A stretch of 64,000 nucleotides of DNA from Isoetes taiwanensis (GCA_021234155.1 JAJEKV010000001.1:28101768-28165767); one strand, 5' to 3'; positions 20,957-31,715 are shown, numbered from the stretch's first letter. The notes: generated by a model not told the origin, from the letters alone. Numbers and translations: made by a program.

Positions 20957-21654
20957 AGTCCACACTAGCCTGAGCAAAAGCCTACTAGCCGTGACATCCA
21001 CACTGGTCAATCCCGCATGTAGTATTATCAGCCCATACTTGGATAAAGATCCATGATGGCACTTACAATCTTAGGACCACAAATATTAAATCTTAGCAAA
21101 CAGTATTATTAATATCATCCTAGAACAATGGTTCAACCTGTAAACTCCCTATTGGTTCGATAGAATACAGAGCAAGCAATATTCAGACATGCTTGCCTAT
21201 AAAATTATAACCCAAGTGGGATGCAGGAGCCTTCCTCCAAAACAACTCGTCATGCTCAATATATGCCTTATGTGAATCAGTCTTTATTATAACCAAATTA
21301 TTTTCAACAAGTAGAGACCTACCATATATAACCTTAATTGATATATTTATTACAGCCTTTATAATCAGCTTTGTTTAATAGGTAAGTCACATGCATAGTT
21401 GCAATCAGATAATAGCCTAATGTAAACTTTCGGCAAGATAGTACTCTATATACAGCCCTTTGTAACGAAACCAAGCTAACACATTAACATGCTATCAGAG
21501 AATATGGAAATTAAAAGCATGCAAAAGGTTATTCTCTGTCACGATTTTCAAGAGGCACAATATATTTCAGTCACAAGTCTGTAATACAAATGCCATAGAT
21601 ATTTGATAAACATGAATGCTGCTCAAGCACTAAAATTCAAAGGTAGAAATACAG
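20954..21654. other. Non-coding, with a diverged duplicate of the adjacent host-like region
   Basis: No gene. Around 21420-21560 the sequence (CTAACACATTAACATGCTATC, then GCATGCAAAAGG, TCTCTGTCACGATTTTCA) is a diverged copy of 21715-21800. The end of the host-like fragment is thus partly repeated in tandem, about 240-290 bp apart. Confidence 0.45.
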
Positions 21655-22005
21655 TGTTCATATTAGGCCAATATATAGGGCTCAAGTAGTCATAGCTTAG
21701 TTATATAGAAGCCCAGCTAACACATAAACTTACTATCAAAGAGTACAAAATTAATCAGCATGCAAAAGAGTTTTCTCTGTCACGATTTTCATGAGATAAA
21801 CATGTTCTTTTACAAAAGTCAGTGCATCTTCCCTTTCTATTCCATTAGTTGTGGCAGGACCAAAAGAGCTGATTTCAAAAAACATTCCACAAGCCAGCGC
21901 TCCATTTTCTTTAGCCACATATGAACTTGAAAGCAAAAAAAGCAACAATAAGAGGAGAAACAGGTACCTGCAGCTAAGCAACACAACATTAGCAAAACTA
22001 TGGTA
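21655..22005 (-). pseudogene. Host-gene fragment interrupted by the gypsy element (copy 2)
   Basis: This is the reverse-complement match of 5279-5625. On the minus strand it holds a hydrophobic stretch (LITIVLLMLCCLAA) directly at the element junction. A second frame follows that includes YVAKENGALACGMFFEIS and ATTNGIEREDALTFVKEH and ends at a stop near 21751. A possible donor GCAG|GTACC and acceptor TTTCAAG do not bring these into one frame, so the exon model is unresolved. Beyond the element, at 37113, the minus-strand sequence continues with KPNVPFGPS in frame with LITIVLL, which supports one exon split by the insertion. Product not recognised; a small membrane protein is possible. Confidence 0.4.
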
Positions 22006-22010
22006 ATGAG

Positions 22011-24558
22011 TGTTGCCATGCTATGGCAGCATGGAAGAGCAAGACACATTTTGAAGACTAATCCTTACACTTTGATCTGAATTTCAAGGCACAAGAAGAA
22101 TGCCTTATTAGCATACATTGAAGGCTTGAAGAGCAAGGTGAGGACAATTGATTCAGATCACACAAGAGAGGCAAAAGGAGAATCAAGCAAAAAAGAAGAA
22201 GACCCCTAGAAGATCTCTTGGTATGTGATCATTTGAGTTCTTGGCATCTTTGTGCACTTTGATTCCCATTCCACATCTCCAATGCTTTCTACCATCATGA
22301 AATACCCATGAGATCTTGAATCCCATGCCTACAATTCATTTCCAAGTCAATTTTGGCTTTGAAGATTTTTTCTAGTCAAAACTACACTTTCAAGAACCAT
22401 TCACATGCCACACACTTATCATACCACTTCCACATCATTCAAAGTTCCAAAACCTCACTTGATTTGGTCATACATGTGGTCAAAGGTCAACATTCCATCC
22501 ATCAAAGTCAAAGATAAGGGAAGATCATAAGATCCCTAAGGGAAGCATTCAAAAGGCAAGTTTGCCTAAGGAAATGCCAATGATTTGCATTTTTACAAAA
22601 ATTGACCCATGGAAGGTACATTGGAAGTGCCAAGTCATCACACACATCACCTCTCTTGTCATGCTATGTCATACCTTTATCTCCATGATCACACTTCAGA
22701 TTTTTGTTAAAAAATTACATCCATAAGATGACACATCACCTTGCCACATCATCATTATCACCTCCACATCACCATCCACATGTCACACACATCATGTTCA
22801 CATCACTTGAGGTTTTGACTAGAAAGAATTTTCTAAGCCAAGTTGATTGACACGTCACCATCCTTATGTGCCATGTCATCCCTACTTTGCCTTATCATCA
22901 TTCTCACATGTCACATCACCTCCTTTTTGAGCCATTTTTAAGCCAAAATCGAAAATGCCCAATTGCAAAAAAAGATTCCAAAATCTTCTAGAGCATGAGA
23001 AAAGATTCCCATTGGAAAAAAGAAAATTGAAAAATTCATTTATCTTGGCCCCTATATTTGCCTTCTTGGGAAACGTGCCATAGTCCATGGGGTAAATTTT
23101 TTTTTCCTATCTACCCCCAAAAGCCTATTTTTCTTCCCGACCAATCTCCCCATGCCGCGTGGAACATCCGGGCGTGTGGGACAGTGGAGGTACCAAATCC
23201 CACGTGGATATTGCACGCAATAATTATAAATTAAGGTTTTGTTTTTCCTTATATACCCTGAGCTGCCAAGTCTAAATTTGCCTGTGGGATATATCGTCGA
23301 AAATTATCAAGAACCCTAAGCCTGTGAACGCCAAGATCCGGTCGATTCGGCCAGACCAATTGTGCAATCATGCCCCAAACCTGCCGAATAGCCTTGTTTA
23401 ATATCAAGAACATGTCTGGGAAACAAAAAGACAGAGAATTGAATGGAATTGATCAAGAATGCAACAGAACAGGGGATCTACAAAAGGGGCTTTTCAACAG
23501 AAGAAAAATTCGAGGGCTTTAAGGCGAAGAAGCGATTGTTTGCTTTGAAGAAGGACCGGCTTGCTGGATTGAAGCTTGATTCTGACCTCCACACTTGATT
23601 TACAACTCGGATTATTGACTAAATTATCTGAGTTGATTGATTGTTTACCTATTTGATCCTGTGCCCAAGACTCAGAGCTTGGGATTCATGTTACTTGCCT
23701 TTGTGTACCTGATTCAGTTGAAAATCCGACCCTTGTTGTTGAATTCTTAGTGCTGCATATTGATCTACTCTAAAAAAGCAATTATTGACAGAATTTGTCT
23801 ACTGCATTCCATCCTAATAGTTTGACGTGATTTGCACGACATCTGGACATGCTCTACACAAGTATTTATTAATCCCCTTGATTGCCTGAACCATCAACAC
23901 AAGTCATCGAGTTATCAGTTTAAATTCGCCATAGCAGAGGTCAGCATAGGACCATATAGCAATGCATAAAAATCCCTAGAATATTTAAGTCATTGCCTCA
24001 TGCAGGATTATTGCACAAATGATGGAATTTGTATGCATTCCTTCCATAAGTAAATTCGCTTTCATATCTGTTCATGATTTGTAGCAGTCAGCCAAAGAAA
24101 ATTCAAAAAGGAAAAGATCTTGACCTCTATTTGCCAAGAGCATCAAGGCCTGTTGAGTGCAGACTTTTTCAGAATAGGCAAGATTTTCAAAACTCCGAAC
24201 ACAAGTCTCAGTAGCGAGATCATAAATCGAGCTCTCTGCCAGGGAAAAGTACCAAAAATTGACTCGGTCAGGAACAACTATTTTATCCATCTAGCCTTGT
24301 CAAATCCTCTCTGACTTTTACAACAAGTTAATTGTAGGTCTTGAGCAGCTATGCAAGCAAGAACCACAAGCAAAGCTCAAATGGTGTGCATTTGGCAAGC
24401 TCTTCCCTGAGACAGACTTTTTATCCTTTAGGGAAAGCTGTGTCAGATAATTTCCTGAGCATTGTCCCTGGAATTTTAGCATTCAGATTGGTTGCCTTAA
24501 GCAACCTGGAGGTTCTAAACCACTGAGGTTGAAGGTTTTGCCAGGAACACCTTCAACA
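22011..24558 (+). repeat. 5' LTR of the gypsy element
   Basis: 2548 bp, TG...CA. The start has a palindrome (TGCCATGCTATGGCAGCA). Near the 3' end a 61-codon open frame at 24341-24526 is identical in protein sequence in all three LTR copies (also 1829-2014 minus and 36890-37075), with at least one silent difference, but its short length and position in the LTR make a protein-coding role uncertain. Confidence 0.9.
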
Positions 24559-24561
24559 TTT

Positions 24562-24582
24562 TGGAGGTTCTACCGAGATCTT
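24562..24582 (+). other. Candidate primer-binding site
   Basis: TGGAGGTTCTACCGAGATC begins three bases after the LTR end. Its reverse complement ends in CCA, as a tRNA 3' end must. I cannot assign the tRNA with confidence, and it is not the initiator tRNA-Met site. Confidence 0.4.
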
Positions 24583-24601
24583 TTTCCTGGAATTTGGACT
24601 C

Positions 24602-25366
24602 ATGGCACCCAGAAGAACTAATGAGGCATCTGAACATGCTGAAGCACAGGAAAATCATGAAGCCACTGCTCCAACACCTACTGTCACCATACAAGCAAAT
24701 TCAGGTATGCCTTGTCATTATTTTGAGTTGAACATGCCTATTCCAGTTCCTACCTTTGATCCAAGCATGAATGCCAATAATTTTCTGAAGACTTTTGAAG
24801 AGTATTACCAAGAGTATGGGCACAAAAAAGGCTGTAAGTTCTTTGAGTTTAAGAAATGTTTTAAGAATGATGAGGTCAGGGCTTGGCTTGAGTATGTTAT
24901 AAGTTTAGGTGCTAACTCTTGGGATGAATTAGTTAAAAAATTCTTGGCACGCTTTGGTAAACTTTTGGATCCCCAAGATTTGATATTTGAATTGCAAACT
25001 TTTCGCATTAAGCATGGTGAAAGTGTGCATCAGTATGTGGAAAGGTTTAATCTTTACCTTGTCAAATGCCAAATCAACCAAGTTCCCAACCATACCTTGC
25101 ATCTTGTGGCATCTCTTATCAGAGGATTGAGCAGCAGACCAAGAATACACAGGAAGCTGTTGAAAATTCAAAAACAAGAAGGCTTTGACACAATACATAA
25201 AGCCTTTACTAAGGCCACTGAGATTGCAGACATGATTTCCTATTTGTCAGATGACATGCACTCACCACATGACCCTTTTTTTCCAGATTATGAGCAAGAG
25301 TACATGGGACAAGGACCTGTGCCAGTTTATGCTGTCCAAAAAGAAAAAGTTGAAAATGGAGGATGA
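24602..25366 (+). CDS. Gag (capsid part) of the gypsy element
   Basis: 254 codons starting 44 bases after the LTR. The region around residues 60-215 matches the retrotransposon gag fold by pattern: WDELVKKFLARFG, then ESVHQYVERFNLYLVKC and HLVASLIRGLSSRPR. The frame ends at 25366, and the zinc knuckles are in an overlapping +1/-1 frame (25251-25784). Gag therefore either uses a frameshift or is broken. The role is packaging of the element RNA into particles in the cytoplasm. Confidence 0.8.
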   Translation: MAPRRTNEASEHAEAQENHEATAPTPTVTIQANSGMPCHYFELNMPIPVPTFDPSMNANNFLKTFEEYYQEYGHKKGCKFFEFKKCFKNDEVRAWLEYVISLGANSWDELVKKFLARFGKLLDPQDLIFELQTFRIKHGESVHQYVERFNLYLVKCQINQVPNHTLHLVASLIRGLSSRPRIHRKLLKIQKQEGFDTIHKAFTKATEIADMISYLSDDMHSPHDPFFPDYEQEYMGQGPVPVYAVQKEKVENGG

Positions 25367-25784
25367 TGAAGCTCCTGCAGCAGATGTAAGAGCTGAGATT
25401 ACCAAGGTGTCAGAAGCATTAGTTGAGGTGACCAAGCAACTCCAAGAGCTAAAGAATTCGAAGTTTGAGAAGAAGACTTATCCACCATGTGTTCATTGCC
25501 TCAGAGACACTCATTCCTCTGATTATTGCTGGTATAGACCTTGTACAAAGTGTGGAAAAAGAGGACATTTTGGCAAGGAATGTCCTGTGTGTACTTTTTG
25601 TAAAGCTGTGGGACATTATGAAGATAGGTGTAGTGTGAAAGAATACTTTGCTAGGCAGGAGAAATCAAAAACTAATGAGCAGAATGCTTCCATAAGATTT
25701 GTGCAGGAAATTGAAGAACAAGGAGAGATAATGGTCGTGCATACCAGGAGAATGAACACTGCAAAGGAAAAGGAGCCAGTTTAA
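25251..25784 (+). CDS. Gag nucleocapsid part with three zinc knuckles
   Basis: This frame overlaps the end of the capsid frame. It contains three consecutive CX2CX4HX4C units, CVHCLRDTHSSDYC, CTKCGKRGHFGKEC and CTFCKAVGHYEDRC, at about residues 77-125. They are preceded by a coiled-coil-like, Lys/Glu-rich stretch (EALVEVTKQLQELKNSK). Most plant gypsy Gags have one or two knuckles. The region binds nucleic acid. It ends in a TAA before the protease frame. Confidence 0.8.
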   Translation: MTCTHHMTLFFQIMSKSTWDKDLCQFMLSKKKKLKMEDDEAPAADVRAEITKVSEALVEVTKQLQELKNSKFEKKTYPPCVHCLRDTHSSDYCWYRPCTKCGKRGHFGKECPVCTFCKAVGHYEDRCSVKEYFARQEKSKTNEQNASIRFVQEIEEQGEIMVVHTRRMNTAKEKEPV

Positions 25785-25802
25785 GCCAATGAGGAAGCTG
25801 AG

Positions 25803-26432
25803 ATGGTGAAACACAAGGAAGCTGAGCAAATGATGGTTGTGCCTCCTTCACCTGCTCAGAAATATGTAAAAAAAGAAAAAGATTGTGAGGATTTTGAGTA
25901 TTTGCTAAAAAATTGTAAGATCTATGTTGACTTGCTAACTTTGCTCAAAATAGCCCCATCTTACAGAAAAAAAGTGCTCAATCTGACCAAAGAAGATGAG
26001 TTTGCTCTAACTAACCATATTGAAGAACATATGCTTACTCAAGAGGATTATGATCCAGGGGCTTTCACATGTGTTGCCAAAATGGGCAAAAAAATCCCGA
26101 CTAAAGTCTTGCTGGATGGAGGATCACCCCTGAATGTCATGCCCCATCATGTCATGAGGTTGTGTGGCCTTGAGATAGATAAGAAGGCTCCAATGATCTT
26201 GAAATCTTTCTCAAACACGAAAATTAACCCTGTTGGAATAGTCAATAATGTGCCTATTGATGTTGAAGGTATAATTGTTGCAGCTAATTTTGTTGTGGTT
26301 GCATTTGAAGGAATAGAGGACAAATCAGACATCTATGACTTACTCTTCGGAAGAAAATGGCTCTCGACAGTTGATGCTAGGCCTATATGGTCAAAAGGGG
26401 AATGTACCATTTCCAATGGCAGAAAAAGGTAA
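25803..26432 (+). CDS. Aspartic protease region of pol
   Basis: 210 codons. The active-site segment TKVLLDGGSPLNVMP (about residues 99-113) corresponds to the D-[ST]-G motif of retropepsins in the variant DGGS common in plant non-chromovirus elements. Downstream VPIDVEGIIVAANFVVV and YDLLFGRKWLS match the flap and the ILGRxWL motif. The N-terminal part has LTKEDEFALTNHIEEH. It is separated from the next domain by a stop and a frame change near 26432-26534. Confidence 0.75.
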   Translation: MVKHKEAEQMMVVPPSPAQKYVKKEKDCEDFEYLLKNCKIYVDLLTLLKIAPSYRKKVLNLTKEDEFALTNHIEEHMLTQEDYDPGAFTCVAKMGKKIPTKVLLDGGSPLNVMPHHVMRLCGLEIDKKAPMILKSFSNTKINPVGIVNNVPIDVEGIIVAANFVVVAFEGIEDKSDIYDLLFGRKWLSTVDARPIWSKGECTISNGRKR

Positions 26433-26533
26433 CATTATACAACAAGGTAGGAGAATTTGAGGCCCTGAATTTCATTGAAGAAGAGATGCTATTGTCAGGT
26501 CCATGTGGAGAATTTGAATAGAATGCAGTAAAT

Positions 26534-26960
26534 TTGAAATCCAGCATGGGAATCTCCAATCAGCTGGCATCTCCCAAACAAGCTAGTTTTGCATACTTAT
26601 GGTTTGATGGTGGTGTATCTAAAAGGTTTAGTGTGGCCTCCTCTGCTGCTGTTCTCAAGGACTCTTCTAATAGGTTGCTGGCAAAGGTAGGAAGAATTTA
26701 CCCTAATACTACTTCTAATATGGCAGAATACAAAGCTTTAATTGTAGGTCTCCAAGAGGCAAGAAATTTGAGCATCAATGAAATAGTTATCTTTGGAGAT
26801 TCTCAGCTTGTTTGCAGGCAAATATTGGGAGAATATCAGGCCAAAAATGAAGACATGATACTACTCAGAGATCAAGCTATGCAGGAATTGAAGAATTTCA
26901 AAACTTGAGAGCTCTGTCATGTGCCAAGAGAGCAGAACTGTTGAGGCTGATTCACTATGC
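26534..26960 (+). CDS. Extra RNase H domain (aRNH/RVT_3-like) upstream of RT
   Basis: The frame 26534-26908 plus a short piece in the next frame form a compact RNase H: LWFDGGVSK (first catalytic Asp), NMAEYKALIVGLQEA (Glu), VIFGDSQLVCRQ (second Asp). The last element, CHVPRE-Q-N followed by EADSL (final Asp), comes after a frame change at about 26908. All four acidic positions expected for RNase H are present. This type resembles the archaeal-like RNase H that some plant Tat-lineage elements carry after their own RNase H. Here it precedes reverse transcriptase. Confidence 0.75.
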
Positions 26961-28286
26961 AAAAGTGTTCTTGAACATTTGGCTGAAGGAGCAATTCAAG
27001 AAGAGGAGCTAGAAAAAAAAGACCTACAACAACTATATCCTATTCTGGTAATCAATGCTAGTGAAGACAAGCAGGTAAAGGAAATCAAACTTAACAAGAA
27101 AGGTCTAGACAGAGTGTTGTATGTTGGGGATTTGTTTAAAGAAGAAGATAACACCTTTGTCACAAAGTTCTTTGACGATTGGAAAGATATTTTTGCTTGG
27201 GATTATGATGAGTTGGTTGGTGTTGACAAAAGTATTTGTGATTTTGAAATAAAAATCAAAGAAGGTATGAAGCCTGTAGTACAAAAATTAAGAAGAATTA
27301 ATGCATCTTTGTTGGGACTAATCAAGGAAGAATTGTATAAAATGAAAGATGCAGGTGTAATTGCAGAAATTATGAATCCTAAGTGGCTATCATGTATTGT
27401 CCCTGTAGAAAAGAAAAATAAAACCATTAGAATCTGCATTGATTACAGGGATTTGAACAAGGCCACCATCAAAGATTGCTATCCATTGCCATTTTTAGAA
27501 GAGGTTTTACATGCTGTTGCAGGTAAAGATATTTATTCCTTTTTAGATGGTTTCTCAGGTCTTAATCAAATAAGTATTAAAGAAGAAGATCAGCCAAAAA
27601 CTTCATTCATTACACCTTGGGGAACATTTGCCATGAAAAGGATGCCCTTTGGGCTAATGAATGCTTCTGCAACATTCCAAAGAGCTATGGACACAATTTT
27701 TAGAGATATGCCTACCAACACTTTTCTTGTGTTCTTGGATGATCTCTGCTTGGGAACTTCCCTTGAAAATCACTTTGATATGCTAACTATGTTGTTTGCC
27801 TTATGTAGAAAAGGAGGAGTTAGCTTGAATCCGAAAAAATGTGTTTTCTTATCCTCAAAAGGGGAGTTACTTGGATATGTGGTGTCCACAAAAGGTATAC
27901 AAATTGCTGAAGCTAAGATGGCTTTGAAAAAGTTGGCACCTCCAAAGACCCTCAAAGACGTAAAAAGCTTCATGGGGATGACCAGCTTCTTGAGAATGTA
28001 TGTCCCTCATTTTTCACAAACTATGAGTCCAATTTCTAACCTCACAAAGGTTGGAAAATTTTCCAAAAGTGAGAGCAAGCATACTCTGATCAATTGGGAT
28101 GAGCAGTGCCAAGAGTCTTTTGACAAAATCATTAATGCCATTTGTAACTCCATCTTGCTAAAGCCTCCTGATCTTGAAAAGCCTTTCAAAGCCTACATTA
28201 GTGTCACCAAAAAGGCAATTGGTCTTGCCTTGTTACAAGAGGATCATGTGATTGCTTTTGCAAGCAAAATGTGGTCAGACACTTAG
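26919..28286 (+). CDS. Reverse transcriptase and degenerate gypsy RNase H
   Basis: 455 codons. RT motifs in order: CIVPVEKKNKTIRICIDYRDLN, cited here as VEKKNKTIRICIDYRDLN, then CYPLPFLEEVL, FLDGFSGLNQI, PFGLMNASATFQRAMD and the catalytic FLVFLDDLC (in place of Y-x-DD), then LNPKKCVF and LGYVVSTKGI. RNase H follows with FKAYISVTKKAIGLALLQ, where the usual D-A-S containing the first catalytic Asp is replaced by S-V-T, and AFASKMWS. An in-frame TAG at 28284 ends the frame inside RNase H. Confidence 0.85.
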   Translation: MCQESRTVEADSLCKSVLEHLAEGAIQEEELEKKDLQQLYPILVINASEDKQVKEIKLNKKGLDRVLYVGDLFKEEDNTFVTKFFDDWKDIFAWDYDELVGVDKSICDFEIKIKEGMKPVVQKLRRINASLLGLIKEELYKMKDAGVIAEIMNPKWLSCIVPVEKKNKTIRICIDYRDLNKATIKDCYPLPFLEEVLHAVAGKDIYSFLDGFSGLNQISIKEEDQPKTSFITPWGTFAMKRMPFGLMNASATFQRAMDTIFRDMPTNTFLVFLDDLCLGTSLENHFDMLTMLFALCRKGGVSLNPKKCVFLSSKGELLGYVVSTKGIQIAEAKMALKKLAPPKTLKDVKSFMGMTSFLRMYVPHFSQTMSPISNLTKVGKFSKSESKHTLINWDEQCQESFDKIINAICNSILLKPPDLEKPFKAYISVTKKAIGLALLQEDHVIAFASKMWSDT

Positions 28287-28638
28287 CTGAGATATCCCAG
28301 ATTAGAGAAGAGTGCAGTTGTCTTGATGTTCTTGATAGAAAGACAAGGACATTTGCTACAAAACAGCCAAATCTAGGTCTTTATAAGGCAAAATCCTTTA
28401 TCACTTCTTTTTGCCAAAAAGCAACCAAAAGCAAAGTTGTGTAGGTGGGCTTGCAAAGTTCAAACCTATGACATCACTGTTAAAGTGGTCAATCTAGTAG
28501 AAAATCCCAGTTCATACCTGCCTTATGTTCTATTTGAGCACGAAGATCAAGATGGTCTATGCAATGATGATAATGTGACTAACTTGGTTGCTTTTGATGT
28601 AGGAAACACAAACTGGCAGAATGAGATTAGGGGTTATC
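28287..28638 (+). pseudogene. RNase H end and connection domain, broken
   Basis: Decayed continuation of pol. After two stops the frame 28437-28638 resumes with RWACKVQTYDITVKVV and NPSSYLPYVLFEHEDQ, matching the end of the RNase H and tether region of gypsy pol. It is cut at 28638 by the nested element and continues at 31716. Confidence 0.7.
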
Positions 28639-29362
28639 TGATACAATTGAAGAAATTGCAATAATGGCCAGACTCAACTTATAGCCACAAAATAAACAAA
28701 AGGAAATAAATTCAGTATTCAGAAATATACAATCGGCTTAGAGCCGAAACAACTTGATAAGAGCTCCCTTATCCACCCAACCGGGTTCAAGCATACACAG
28801 GAAATCGTTATCTTGTCACCAACAAGAATCTTTCTCTTAACAGCAGCAAGGCGGTACTGGCATGGGCTGGCTGGTATGGCGGTAGTCTAGAGCAGGATCA
28901 AAGGCAGATAGCAGGGTAGGTCGAAAGCTTTAGGCAATAACAGAGCTTAACAAGGCTGGATCGCTTGACTGAATGCTGGCTTTCTCACTTATTTATACAG
29001 ACTAAAAGGCCTACTTCTGGATTGCCCTTTCTTACTTCTGTTAATAGCTTCGTAGAAAAAGGCAAGAAGAATCAAACAAAGGAAAATTGGCCAGAATTAG
29101 TTTGGATCCTCCCTTTTTCGACTGTAAATAGGTAAAGGCGGCCAAATAGAGGCAGATCGGCTTAAAATAGAAAAGATTCGGCGTTGTTCTAGCAGATCCG
29201 GCAGAGCTGTGTTAATCTGGTTCGGTTTTGCTCCAACAAATCGGCATCCCGTTATCAGCCACGTTATACCTTTAGGCAAATATATTTTCCTATAGGTTTT
29301 CTTATGCCCTTGCCATTAAACCCTTGCTGGCTTGAACCACTCCCCCGAGCCGCTCTGTATCA
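28639..29362 (-). repeat. 3' LTR of the nested element
   Basis: 724 bp with termini TGATACA and TGTATCA. It is nearly the same as the 31003-31710 copy but retains about 20 bases near 28846-28866 that are deleted there, plus scattered substitutions. Insertion is therefore not brand new. Confidence 0.9.
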
Positions 29363-29777
29363 AGTCCTTCCCTTCTTTCAGTCGATCGACCTCGATCGTT
29401 CTATAACCCTGAAAGAAATTCCATCAAAACCCTTGTCATGAAAAGAGGTGTATTGGTCCTTCCCTTCTTAAGGCCAATCCTTTCCCTGGAAATGTTCGTT
29501 TTCTCGATCCTCCAAGGCAGGGTCCGCGCTTGGACAGAAAAATCTCCATGCTGATCCATCAAATAGGCGTCCCTCACTTGAACAGTCATGGCATCCCCAA
29601 AATTTTTCGATATTCCGGTAGGTCCCCCCCCCCCCTTACTCGGACAGAAAGTAAATCCCTTTCTAACAAGAAAGATAGTTTCCTTCCATTAGGAAGCAAT
29701 AAAAAAATTTTCATTCTATTCAAAGAAATCACATACATTCAAATACTTATGCATAACCTACTAAAACTCAATCCAAA

Positions 29778-30672
29778 TTAAGATAAATGACCGATAGTTA
29801 GTCGGCTTCTCTCAAACTCCCTGACTGCAGCTTTGTCAGCTTTGTCAGCTTTCCCATGAGAGCTGTCGGATGTTTCTGCAATAGTATGCATTAACACTTT
29901 TCCTTTGTCTTCCTTGTTCTTGGGAACTTCAATTTCAGTTTGGGGCTTGTCTGCAGGAGTCTGCTTCTTTGGGCAAAAAGCTTTGAAGTGAGGTCCACCA
30001 CATATGTAACAACCTCTTTCCGGTGCATTTGCCCGTTCCTGAGTCGTATGTTGTTCTGTACCCCTATTCCTGTTATTCGAGTCTCTACGATCGTCGTTGA
30101 ATCTAACTCTTTTTACTCCGTTATTGTTTGCCTTATCAGTGTCGCGCTTGCCATTATTTTCCCGGGGGTAACCTTCCCATATATCATATTTGGCTCCCTT
30201 GGGATTAAACTTTCTTTCTGCGGCTTCGGCTTTCCGTACCGCTTCATCCAATGTTTGGGGCTCAATAAGTCTAAGTTTTGCGTAGAGCTCGTCCCTTAAC
30301 CCAGACATATATTTCTTTGTTAACTCCTTATCGCTGAGACCTTCCATTTGAACTGACAGGTGATTAAATTTGCTTGTGTACTGATAGACAGATTCCTCTT
30401 CCCCTTGTGTGAATATATCCCATTCTCTTCGGAGGTCTACAAAGTAACTTGCAGGTAGATTATGGCTTTCAAAGGCTCTTTTAAATTCCTGCCATGTCTT
30501 TATCACCGGGGCCATTTTCTTCCTTCCCTGCCACCAAATTCGGATCCATTGCCTGAAGTTTCTGTAACTCAATGGCTCCGACCCTTTCAAAAAAACTTTC
30601 CCATGTAGCTAAGAATCCCATAACCGTAGGGGGGCTCCTCTTTTTCCCTGAAGAAGTCGGCATGCCCTCCAC
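29778..30672 (-). CDS. Gag of the nested TR-GAG element
   Basis: The open frame 30590-29778 (270 codons) has WQEFKRAFESHNLPASYFVD, SVYQYTSKFNHLSVQM, KYMSGLRDELYAKL and a single zinc knuckle CYICGGPHFKAFC (CX2CX4HX4C) near residues 193-205. The N-terminal portion continues in other frames to about 30672 (GFLATWESFFERVGA) and further to about 30887. The ORF is therefore probably frameshifted near its start. There is no protease, RT, RNase H or integrase between the LTRs. Confidence 0.8.
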
Positions 30673-31002
30673 TTTTTGCAGCCATTTAATCCTGGCTGAG
30701 GCATTAACTGGATTAGCAGAATTTGGCGGGGAATTCGCAGGCGGCGGCAGATTAACAGGTGGAGGTTGATTTGGAAGTGAGGCTGAGAGCTACTAGGTAA
30801 GAATCCGTAAAGCAAAGCTATTTGCTCCAACTTGGTTTGATAATTCTTGCTCAGATGTAGGCGGTGGTAGAGCGATTTGATTAGCAATTTGTTTGGCTAT
30901 AAAATTCGCAGTTCTTAACGCCTGCTGGTACTATTGATCAAAGATATTAAAGTGGTTGGCCATTGCACAGGATATGGAATAGAGTCTAGGCTCTGATACC
31001 AC

Positions 31003-31710
31003 TTGATACAATTGAAGAAATTGCAATAATGGCCAGACTCAACTTATAGCCACAAAATAAACAAAAGGAAATAAATTCAGTATTCAGAAATATACAATCG
31101 ACTTAGAGCCGAAACAACTTGATAAGAGCTCCCTTATCCACCCAACTGGGTTCAAGCATGCACAGGAAATCGTTATCCTGTCACTAACAAGAATCTTTCT
31201 CTACTGGCATGGGCTGGCTGATATGGCGGTAGTCTAGAGCAGGATCAAAGGCGGATACCAGGGCTAGGTCAAAAGCTTTAGGCAATAACAGAGCTTAACA
31301 AGGCTGGATCGCTTGACTGAATGCTGGCTTTCTCACTTATTTATACAGACTAAAAGGCCTGCTTTCGGATTGCCCTTTCTTACTTCTGTTAATAGCTTCG
31401 TAGAAAAAGGCAAGAAGAATCAAACAAAGGGAAATCAGCCATAATTAGTTTGGATCCTCCCTTTTTCGACTATAAATAGGTAAAGGCGGCCAAATAGAGG
31501 CAGATCGGCTTAAAATAGAAAAGATTCGGCGTTGTTCTAGCAGGTCCGGCAGAGCTGTGTTAATCTGGGTCGGTTTTTCTCCAACAAATCGGCATCCCGT
31601 TATCAGCCACGTCATACCTTTAGGCAAATATATTTTCCTATAGGTTTTCTTATGCCCTTGCCATTAAACCCTTGCTGGCTTGAACCACTCCCCCGAGCCG
31701 CTCTGTATCA
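31003..31710 (-). repeat. 5' LTR of the nested element
   Basis: 708 bp, the partner of 28639-29362 and adjacent to the initiator tRNA-Met primer site. Confidence 0.9.
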
Positions 31711-31715
31711 TTATC

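Larger units (their letters stand above)
28634..31715 (-). mobile_element. Nested gag-only LTR element (TR-GAG type), TSD TTATC
   Basis: 3072 bp (28639-31710) flanked by TTATC at 28634-28638 and 31711-31715. The LTRs are 28639-29362 and 31003-31710. The element is on the minus strand: next to the 31003 LTR, reading minus, lies TGGTATCAGAGCC, the initiator tRNA-Met primer site (plus 30985-31002). A purine tract (AAAGAAGGGAAGGACT) precedes the other LTR. Only a gag gene is present, so it depends on another element's enzymes. It splits the RNase H and integrase parts of the host element. Confidence 0.92.

Noticed and set aside
29940-30299. 119-codon plus-strand open frame
   Set aside because: Antisense of the nested element's Gag with its zinc knuckle.
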